Below are positions 25,133 to 34,578 of a stretch of 64,000 nucleotides of DNA, piece after piece. Numbering within the stretch: position 1 is the stretch's first letter; every line of letters starts with the position of its first letter. The DNA is from Odobenus rosmarus divergens (lineage: Eukaryota; Chordata; Mammalia; Carnivora; Odobenidae). The stretch lies in assembly GCF_000321225.1 (NCBI RefSeq), contig NW_004450479.1, forward strand, positions 1,128,236 to 1,192,235, written 5' to 3'. Made by a program: the position numbers and the translations under genes. The notes under the pieces are model-generated. The model did no database searches and had not been told where the DNA came from. It saw only the letters and a list, made by a program, of their open reading frames with translations.

Positions 25133-25794
25133 GCGCTCGGCCCGGCCCGCGCAGGCGGCGAGCCCCCACCCCGGGCCCGGAGCCCCCGCGCGGCCTCGGA
25201 GCGCCCGCCCGCCCGCCCCGGCCTCGGCCCGCCCGGGCCCGCAGTGTGGTGGGTGAGTGTGGCGGCGGGCCGGGCGGGCGGCAGGCAGGGGGGCTCTGGG
25301 CGCGGGGTGGGGGCGGGCGGGGCCGCGGCTCCTCCTGGCGGGCCGGGGTGGGGGGGACGCGGGCCGCGCGCTCCTAGCTTTGGGTTTGCCCTGCGCCCTC
25401 TTGGCGGCCCGTGCCTCGGTTTCCCCGCGGGTCGGGAGCAGCTCCTGGCCCTTGCGCCGGGGATGCTGGGGGTGGGTCGCGGGGGACGGAGGAGGGCGGG
25501 GCGGGGCGTACGCGGGGCTCTCTCGGCGGAGCCCCGGGCGTCCTGGTGGGAGGGGCGGCCGTGGTGGCGGGAGGAAAGGGTGGGGTCGAGCGGGGCGCCT
25601 AGGGCTCCGCGGAAGAGCCTCGGGGCCCCGGCTCTAGCTGCTGATTCATCAGGTGTCTGTGTCCGCCTCCCCGGGCGCAGGGGTCCTCGGCGGGCCGGTG
25701 GGGGGGGGAGGGGGCGGCACGTGGCGGGGCCCGGAAGACCCTGCTCGCTCCGGCTTCGCTCCGACACACGCGTGCCAGAGCCCAGAAGGAGACT

Positions 25795-25804
25795 TGCTGA
25801 GTCA
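25795..25804 (-). promoter_or_regulatory. MAFG: Antioxidant response element / Maf recognition half-palindrome (5' part of MAFG intron 1)
   Basis: The minus strand reads TGACTCAGCA, an exact match to the NRF2-small Maf element (TGACNNNGC with the favoured CA ending). On the + strand the wider context TGCTGAGTCATCAGCA is nearly palindromic. It lies about 540 bp after the inferred first exon. MAFG is known to be induced by NRF2 through such an element, so this is the best candidate for that site. Confidence 0.65.
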
Positions 25805-27568
25805 TCAGCATGAGGTCACTCGATGCTCATTCTTATGTCTGGGGCGGGGGGATTTGAGCTAGGGGCCTGGGGTCGGAAAGGCCGGGAGATAAGAGTAGGA
25901 GGGAAACTGAGGAAGGGGCCAGGCCCAGGGACTGGGGCAGCGGTTCAAGGTTGGGCTGGTATGTGAGTTGAAGGCAGGGTGGGTGAGGAGAAGGTGGAGG
26001 GGCCTTGGTGCAGGTTTTCTTTCCGGGCAGAATGTGAAGCCCCTGGCCTGCCCGCCCCCTCCCAGGCATGCTCTTCTTAGGCAGTGGGTCCCTGACCAGC
26101 GTCTGGGACAGTTCCCCAAACTGGGAAATAGTTCTCTGAGTGAGAGCAGGGGAGGAGCTTAGGGGGGCCGTGCTTGCCAGACTGGGAAGCCGGCTTTCCC
26201 TGTGACTGGTCTGGTTGGCTAGGCTGGGCAGCCCCTGGGCGGGGAAGAGAGGGATACACCCCGGCCAGAGAGGGAGTCAGTGGGAGAAAAAGGGGTGCCA
26301 GTACTCAAGTCCTGGAGGACAGTGGACAGGGCAGGTGAAGCAGGTGCAGCTCTACCAGGAAACTGCCAATGAGCCGAAGCAGCAGGACTTTGACATCTGG
26401 GGAGTGAGGTGTCTGGTGAGCAGGCCCTGCCCCTTTTGCCGCCTGGCCTTGGGGTATGGGGCAAAGCTGTAGGTGGCGGTGGCTTTGAGGGTGCCTGGCC
26501 TTTGGGGCATGGCTGGTGGGCTGGTATAGAAGGCATGGAGCAGAATAATGCAGTTCGCGATCACCCTAGAGTTGTCCCACTTGAGGTTGGGGCTCTGTGC
26601 TGTGTGGGTGTTAGCAAGGACTGTGGCCCTGGTGGGTGTCGGGCCTCTCGGGGGTGACAGCCTGAGGGTGGTGTGGCCTGAGCTACCTTTCCTGAATGTG
26701 TGGGTGGTTCCTGGACTCCAGGAGTAGGGTGTTTTGTCTCGACCAGAGCTGACCATTCTTGCCTAGGGGTTCGTGGCTAGGTCAGGCTGGCCTTGTGGTT
26801 TGCCTTTGGGGGCACCCCTTCCCCCCAGCACACACACGCTCTCATAGATACTTAGCCTTGGGCTTGTAGATGCCAGATGTTTAACACTTCAGCTGATCTT
26901 TTGGCTGGAATTTTATATCTTAGGAAAGTGCAGATTCCTGAAGGGGGGTACTTCTTTAAGTCTTCTCGTTTATTCTTAGGTGGAAATTAAGTTTTCGACT
27001 TTTTTCAGAATGGCTTTCAGTGGCTGAGGGATTTTGCAGGAGGTGGTTCTGAAGGGCAGGGTGGGAGGAAGGTCAGGCTAGGTTGGGGCTACGCTGTTTG
27101 GGAAGTTTGGCCGCTAGAGTTTGCAGGCCAGGAGAAGGAGCAGGGGCTGACTGTCTTGTCTCTTGCCAAGTGTCTACATCCTAGAGTCTGGGCCCAGGTA
27201 CAGGGGATGGAGCTGTCTGAACCTTTTTTCCCTTCCCAGCTGGCTGTCAGCCTGAGGGGGTGGCCCAGGGTACCTTGGTGATTTCAGGCCCGTGGGACTG
27301 TCCGTGCTTTCTCTACTAGTGTGGCTCAGCCTCTGGGGAAGGTGAGCGGGTAAGGATGACTGGGCCCCAGCTCTGGACCGGTCTTTGGGACTGCGAGAAC
27401 AGGAAGCTTTTCCTTAATCCTGCCTCCTGGATACCCTGCTTCTGCCTTCTAGAGGTGCCCTGAGCTATCTCTCACAGTCCATCACCAAAGGCTATCACTG
27501 TCACATCTGTGTGTATTCCCAGGTGGGCAGAGGCCAGGTCAGGAGGCTGAAGCCCTGGCTCTGCTGAG

Positions 27569-27637
27569 CCCCCCCCCCCCCCCCCCCCCGCACGCACGCA
27601 CACACACACACACACACACTCACTCACTCACACACTC
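27569..27637 (+). repeat. C homopolymer plus (CA)n/(CACT)n microsatellite
   Basis: About 21 C (27569-27589) are followed by GCACGCACG, a CA run and CACTCACTCA. Length is likely unreliable in the assembly. Confidence 0.95.
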
Positions 27638-28351
27638 TACACCTTTGATTAGGAGGCGAGTGGCTGCACTTGTGCTGAGTTCAGGCCTTCTGCAGAGGGT
27701 GAAATCTGTCGAGGAGGCACTTTTCAGCTCCCAGCCGCCACGCTCGGCACTTTTGTGTGTGATCTCTTCAGGAAGTCACCGTTGTGCTCAGCATTCAGGG
27801 ATGGAGGAGGGAGGATGGCTGGTGGGCAGAGCTGGTGCCAGGACTTTTCCTTTGGGCTGACAATGGAAGGACCCAGGGGAGTGTCCCTGCACCCCGACTT
27901 AGACTCGAGGCTGGGGGAGCCCCTCCAGCTCGGCCACGAAATCCTGGCCCCCAGGGTGCATTTGGGGCCCTGGGGATCTTCTGACCTCCAGCTACTATCT
28001 TCTCCATCCTCTGCTCGGGAACAGCCGTGGGACTGCAGCCTCAGGGCCTGCCTGAGAGCCTTGGGTGACCTGGCTGGCTGTGGTGAGGCACCTTCCGGGG
28101 CGAGGCTAGGTGAAGTGGTGGCTCTACCCTGGAGCCACCTTGCACCTCCACCTCCCTAACCCGTGCTTTATCTCCCCAGTGAGGGTCAGAAGGCCCCCCA
28201 GCCCAGAATTGCCTGCAGTGCTTATGACCTCCTGCAGCAGGGAGGCCGTGGTCTGACTTTTCCTCCAGCCAGCCATTTACCTTTCTGCACCTAACCTGGA
28301 AAGTAGGGGGCTGAAAGGGAGTGTCCTTGCCTAAGGGTTTGGTGGGGGCTG

Positions 28352-28360
28352 GCTGAGTCA
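28352..28360 (-). promoter_or_regulatory. MAFG: Possible antioxidant response element (middle of MAFG intron 1)
   Basis: The minus strand reads TGACTCAGC, a match to the TGACNNNGC core followed by CAGCC. It is weaker than the other two sites because the final A is missing. Confidence 0.4.
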
Positions 28361-29057
28361 GAATTGCAGGATTAGGTGCGCAGAAATGCCCTTGGCAGGG
28401 CTTGAGGAAGCAGACAGTGAGGGCCCAGTGTGGGAAGGGCAACTGAATGGGTGTGAGGGGGGCCCTTTGGTCCACCCCTCCCCAAGCCCTTTTGTTGTTG
28501 TTCCCTGCGCTGTGGGCAGTGACCCCTGGCTGGGGGGGGGGGGACTGGAGGGGGCTGAGCAGGCCCCCTGGGTGGCCAACCCGGTACTCTTAGGAAATAG
28601 CGTGGATGGGGTGGGGCAGGGGCACAGAATGCTGCAATCCAAAGCCACAGGAAGGTTGCTCCATCAGCCACGGAGGTGGGCTGAGCCTGGCATCTGCTGG
28701 GGTGCCTGCTGCCTTGGGGGGTGCTTCACCAATGCTGAAAACAGTTGAGCTCTTCAAAGTGAAAAGTTTGTGGGAGAATCAGGACTCTCCTGCATCCTCC
28801 TCTTGGCCTGCGTCCCCACTGGCCCCTAAGCCTTCGTGGGGACAGGGCCAGCTAAGGGGAGGTGGCTATAGGAGGTAGGGCCCTGGAGTACGCAGGTGCA
28901 GGGTCACTGGCCCCAGCCCTCACCTGCTGTTGGCCAGGCCGGCCTTTCTGGCCCTAGCAGTGCTCTGTTTAGGCTGTGGGTCCCCTGGGGCTGTGTTGGC
29001 TGGCAGCCCTGGGGAGTGCCAGGCCAGGCTGGTGAGGGAGCGGGAGCGGGAGCAATG

Positions 29058-29069
29058 TGCTGAGTCAGC
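29058..29069 (+). promoter_or_regulatory. MAFG: T-type Maf recognition element upstream of the MAFG coding exon
   Basis: TGCTGAGTCAGC is a 12 of 13 match to the palindromic T-MARE TGCTGAGTCAGCA. It contains TGACTCAGCA on the minus strand and TGAGTCAGC on the plus strand. It lies about 370 bp before the exon with the start codon. Confidence 0.6.
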
Positions 29070-29462
29070 GTGACTCGCCAGGAACAGCCATGCTCTGGGG
29101 CGCACACTGGGGTTATTTTTAAAGCTCCCAGCTTCCTTCTAGGCTGGCCCTTCCTGCATCCCTCTCATCCCTTCCCAAGGCCCTTTTCTGGTCTCTGCCT
29201 TTCTAACAGCCCTTCTGTTCCCCTTCCCCCATCAGACCCAGTGGGTTCCCTAGGGACAAGGCAGACAGGGAGCAGCCTAGCCGAAGGGTGGCAGGTGGTC
29301 CTCAGGGCCAGGTATTGGGAATGGTGAGATGAGAAGCGAGGCTGGGGGCTGGTCCCCTTCCCCAGGCTCTTTGTGGCCTGTAGAGGGAGAGGGGAGTGGT
29401 CTCCAGGGTCCTGACCTCTGCTCCCTGTCTCGCAGAGTGCCTGCTTGCTGTGCCCCCGGGTT

Positions 29463-30063
<601 letters not shown>

Positions 30064-31062
30064 GGACGCGCGCTTGCCCGGGCGGGTCTGCAAGGGGCCA
30101 TTAGGCGCATGGCGAGTTTGGCAGCCCTGTCCCCTTCTTTCTCCTCTCCTCTTCTTCCTCTCCTGCCTCCTCCCTTCCCTGCAAAGCACAACCTGCACCC
30201 CAGGGGCGCTGGGCTGAGCCCCTTTGATCTCGTCGTTGTCATCGTGTTTTGTACGTTGGGATTGGTCAGTTCGGCGGTGACGTGCGGTTGCCCCAGTCCC
30301 CCTTGTACCGAGGCCGTGCAGGCTTGGCGTCCAGAGTTGGCCCTGTGGGAACAGAGAAAGATCGAATGAGCGCGTGGGGCTTGCGTGTTGGAGCAGGGAG
30401 GGCTGCAGGGCAGGAGGGGCTGCTGTCCGCTCCCGGGTGGCCCCCAGGCCCTGACAGCTGCTGGCTGGCAGCGGGCTGTGGTTCAGTGCGGCCAACGGGC
30501 GTAGATGGGCTCTGCTCCGACGAGTCGAGTGTCCTCGAGGGCCCTGGATGGGCGGGCCACCAGCCTGGGCGCTACAGGCACTGGGAGGGATGGCGCGTTC
30601 CCTGGCTTTGGGCCAGGGGCCGCGGCGCTCAAGCCCAACGCATTGCACTGAACAAGACCAAATCACAGGTTGTGAGCGTACGTGAAGGGTGTGTCCAGTG
30701 TCCTGCGATGGGTCCCGTGTCACTGTTTACATGACCTATTTGTGTGGTTACATAGCCCTTTATTTAAAAGAGAGGAGTTCCTTTTACGAAGTTATTAAAT
30801 TATATGTTTAAAAGCTAAAGAAAAAAGAGCTGCAGAGTATTTATAAAACTGTCTTTTTAAAAAAAAAAAGCAAGCAAGAACATTTGACCGTATATATGGA
30901 CGAGGAGGGAAAATATAATAGAAACTTTGCTAGTTTAACAAAAGAAAAAAGCAAACAAACAAAAAAAAATCCCTTTCTTGTAAACTTATGGACAAGTCTT
31001 TGTGGCTGTTGGAGTTTAGTTTTTATATACACAGAGTTATCAGACGTTATTTATAAAACTTA

Positions 31063-31095
<33 letters not shown>

Positions 31096-34000
31096 CAAGC
31101 CGTGAGCGACCACAGGGCGCGTCCCGGCGCCCTTTGCTATCTCTTTTGCAATTGTACCGAAAGTGACTTACTCCTTTGCCCTTCCTGCTTCCGTCTCTTG
31201 CCGGTGCCGTGGTGTCGTCTGTGCCTGGTCTTGTGCCGCGTCACGTGCTGGTGCTTCTGGTGACCTTTGACCTGTGGGTGTCACTTCTTGTGTCTATTAA
31301 TCCCGTGTTCGTTTTTTGGATTTGGTTGTGTTTTTGCTTCTGCTGGCTTGCTGGGCCTGGACTGGGGTGCTGGGCAGCGCCTGCTCCAGCAGAGCTTGGG
31401 GGTCTGCCCAACAGCCCAGCCCCTTCTGTCTCGGTACCTGACCCAGGACCCCAGAGGATCAGATACGGGGCTCTGCCGCTCTCACCTCTGCACAGCCTTG
31501 GCTTCGCATGTCTGTGTAAGGCTTGGGCTGATCCAGTGGCAGGGCAGGTGAAAGGAGGGGCCATTCCAGAGCACCGCACCCCCCCACTGCTTCCACGCCC
31601 ACGGCCTCTGGCCATGGCTGACAGATTTGCAGGGACCACAGAGTCACTAGGTGCCCCCAGGTGTCTTCCTTTTGGCCTCTAGTCAACACGTGTGGGCTCT
31701 GGCCGCTGACCCCAGCTTTGTTCCTATAGGCTTCACGTGGGCCTCATCAGGGGAACCCCAAGGCCCGTGTGGGAGTTTCCAGGCCTGCCGCCCACTTATC
31801 CCAGGAGTGCTTCCATGCCGTGAAGGGATGCTTCCCAAGCAAAGCCAGGTGGTTTTGAGGCTCGTCTGGGGTGGCCCCTTCTCCCTTCCTGAGGGCCGGG
31901 GTGGGGGGTCTCCACCAGTGCCAAACAAGGGCTGTTGTCTACAGGGCCAGGTCCTGTCCCTTACCTTGCCCTGAACATGCTCCAGCTCTTGGCTTTGGGC
32001 CTCCTGTCGCCTCCCTTTGGGATCTGTGTCTTCCAGGGATGCGCTGCTCAGCTCGTGGAGGTGCTTCTCTCCGGGGCTGAGCCCACCTCCTCAGGGCCCC
32101 TCGGCAGAGGCAGCTAGTCTTCCAGACTTGGCTCCAGAAGCTCCTGTTAGGCATGAGACAGGAGCTGCCTGCAGTGCCGGCCCTCAAGAGGCTACTGCCC
32201 TGTCTCTGGCCACATGGGCCTCAGCCTCCAGATCTTCTCCTGGAGGTCGCTGGTTGGCTTCTCTGGGGGCCCTGAACCCTGTAAAGCACAGACGTGTGGG
32301 CTGGTGAAAAGAAACTCAGTGCGGCCTGGCAGGGTATAACTTCGTGGGCAGCGGGATTTTCATCTCCAGGGTGCCCATGGGATAGGAGCGGGGACATGCT
32401 CCTGTCATGTGGATGGGCTTCTCTTGGCCCTAGACGCCCCGTCGTTCCTGGTTGTGCCGGGTCAGCCTGCAGTGGAGATTTTGACCGTTGACTCTCAATA
32501 CTTAGTGGCTTCCTGCCCCTCCCTGCTGTGTGGCTTTGTCTACTTAGGGTCTAGATGAAAGTTGTTGATGTTGGTTGTAGCAGCACTGAGTTGGAATCGC
32601 ATTGTAAGAATCCCCGAAGAGGGGGAGAAGCCCGTGCCCTCCGTATCCATTAATTATGGTCCCCACTTTGGTGCTGGCTGGGAGGTAGTCGGCCATCTGC
32701 CAGGCTGGAGACCTGGAGAGCAGAGGAAGGAGGCAGGTTTGGAAGGTGAGAGGCGAGTTGGAGGGTGGGCACAGGTAGGAGAGAAATTGCAGGTCTGGTT
32801 TAGGTAATAGAAGAAGCTTCTGGAGTTAGTGAGGCCATGCTTCCTTTCAAGGTCTTTGGATTTGGAGCAGCCGTTCCTTGGGTTTGGGGGAACATCCCGT
32901 TCCCATCAAGCCGGCCCCGTGGGGCCGCTCTGCACTCTGCCCCTTTCCCCCTTCACCTTGGTTTCTTGACAGTAGAGCCTGTGTCCACACGTGACTGGTT
33001 TGGTGTCTTTCTGATTCTTGTTAATTCAGTTTTCCTAGTGTGAGGGTGTTGTGTTCTTTTTCTCCTCGACTTTTCTGACACAGCAAATCGAGGGCTTTGG
33101 CTGAAGCCAAGTCTCCCAAACTTGCCCGCTAAGTAAACCGTGTGCACCTTCCTTCCCATCTCGCCCTGCCCTCACTCCTCCCTTATCCCGACACGGACAC
33201 TCCGATTTCAGAGGAGAACTCTGTGGGAGCAGGTCAGCTCCTGCCCTGAGTATGACCCCAGGGAGACTTCGCCGAGGCCTGGGCTGCTGCCACTCTGGGT
33301 GGCAGTGCTGTTTGTACAGGTGAGAAGACACGGCTGCTCAGCTGTGTGGGGTGCTGGTTTCTGCCGGATGCCAGGTCTCCCCTGGAGGCTCTTCTGCTCT
33401 TGGTCCGCGCTTCTGGTCTGTGTGCGCAACTCTGACCATCAGCAGCAGCCCCTGTGGTCGGTGCCTGAGCCCATGGCTCTGATCGGGTGCAGCCTGCTTT
33501 GGGACAGGTGGTCAAGCCCCCTCCTTTCCCTGTTGCCTCCCTCTCTGAGGTGGCCAGTTGGCTAAAGCTCCCGTCCACAGCTGGGAAGCCCAAGCCACAG
33601 CCTCTGCAGCACCATTTCCGCTCCGGGATCTTGTAAGTTACTTTTTTAGGCTGTGGTTTGGTGAAAGGAACCAACACAGTAACGATTTTTTTACCCCCAG
33701 AAGCCACTGACTAATTCTTTTTGGCGCGTTACTGCGTTCCTGTTGGCTGTCTAGTTTGGGAGCAGGTGGGGAGAAGTGGAAGACACACAGAGGCAGGGGT
33801 ATGGCCTGTCCCGCTTCCGGCCTGTGTGTTTTGAGCGTGTGCTGTACCTTTGGGCCAGTCACGCACGTTTCCACCCCACGCTGGAGCAGCGCCTTGGTGC
33901 GTGGGTGTCTGGCGAGCCCGAGCTGGAGTGTAGGAGAGTGTGCCCCCGATGAACTGCGAGGGGACAGCTCCTCCAGCAACCTTGTGTCCCAGCCCCTCCC

Positions 34001-34379
34001 TTCTCCCCATCCCCTCAGTTTGCTACTCCCTGAAGCCTTTAACCAAACGGGAGTGGGTACAGAAAGCCTTCTCCTGGCATCTTAGGGCAACAGGACAAGG
34101 GCTGTCCAGTGTGTCCAGCTCTGGTGCTCTCCTGGCGCTGAGAGGCTGGGTCCAAGCAGAGTTGATCAGACCCTGCCTGTCCTGCCTAGGGCTGAAACCA
34201 GGGGGATGTGGGGGTTCCCTGGGACCTGCCAGGGCTGGCAGGGGTTGATGAAGATCCAGGTGAGGAGGGGCCTCCCTGGGGCGGGCCTCGGCCTCAGTGC
34301 CCACCCTGCCCTGTGCAGTATTTATTGCTAAATTATTGTCCAGGGGGCGGCACTGGGCCGGACCCCGGGTATTTATTGC

Positions 34380-34387
34380 TGTACATA
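34380..34387 (+). promoter_or_regulatory. MAFG: Pumilio recognition element in the MAFG 3' UTR
   Basis: TGTACATA matches the UGUANAUA consensus exactly. It directly follows the second of two identical GTATTTATTGCT elements (34318-34329 and 34369-34380) and lies 47 bp before the poly(A) signal. Motif match only. Confidence 0.5.
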
Positions 34388-34433
34388 GTGTATGTTTGTG
34401 ATATATAAGGTTTTCTTTATTTTGTATATGATC

Positions 34434-34439
34434 AATAAA
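34434..34439 (+). terminator. MAFG: Polyadenylation signal of MAFG
   Basis: AATAAA is followed by CACCTTTTAAAGAGACTGTCAG and a T/G-rich TGCTTCCTTTG downstream element. It is the last signal before the SIRT7 CpG island, only 140 bp from the SIRT7 start codon. Confidence 0.9.
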
Positions 34440-34469
34440 CACCTTTTAAAGAGACTGTCAGGTGCTTCC

Positions 34470-34578
34470 TTTGCGCGCTGCGCAGGCGGGGCCGGAAGGG
34501 CGGGGCGGGCCTCGCGCGCATGCGCTACTGCGCGGCCTGCCGGGAGGCGGAAGCGGAAGCGCGGATCTCCCGGGAGCG
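34470..34578 (+). promoter_or_regulatory. SIRT7: SIRT7 promoter / 5' leader
   Basis: A perfect NRF1 palindrome GCGCATGCGC lies at 34516-34525, with a half-like TGCGCAGGCG near 34479 and an ETS motif CCGGAAG near 34492. There is no TATA box. The promoter lies in a CpG island that runs into intron 3. The NRF1 site contains an ATG (34520) out of frame with SIRT7; it would be an upstream start codon if transcription begins before it. Confidence 0.65.

Larger units (their letters stand above)
24690..25760 (+). promoter_or_regulatory. MAFG: MAFG CpG-island promoter with noncoding first exon
   Basis: Very dense CpG with (CCG)n near 24945-24990. A strong donor, GGTGG|GTGAGT, lies at 25252/25253, so a noncoding first exon probably ends at 25252. 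Its 5' part is hidden by the assembly gap at 25008-25132. The first exon is inferred from the donor and from the known gene layout. Confidence 0.65.
25253..29435 (+). other. MAFG: MAFG intron 1
   Basis: The intron runs from the donor after 25252 to the acceptor TGTCTCGCAG before 29436. No SINE is seen. It carries three TGACTCAGC-core elements (listed separately) and a C-run plus CA microsatellite. It shows no coding potential I would defend. Confidence 0.6.
30064..34460 (+). other. MAFG: MAFG 3' untranslated region (about 4.4 kb)
   Basis: There is no other gene between the MAFG stop and the AATAAA at 34434. The long untranslated tail fits known MAFG mRNAs. The AT-rich part at 30740-31095 has ATTAAA at 30795-30800, two copies of TATTTATAAAACT (about 30838 and 31049), and A-runs of 11 and about 30 bases. 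These could give shorter transcripts or false internal priming. The last 150 bases carry AU-rich and Pumilio motifs (listed separately). Confidence 0.75.
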
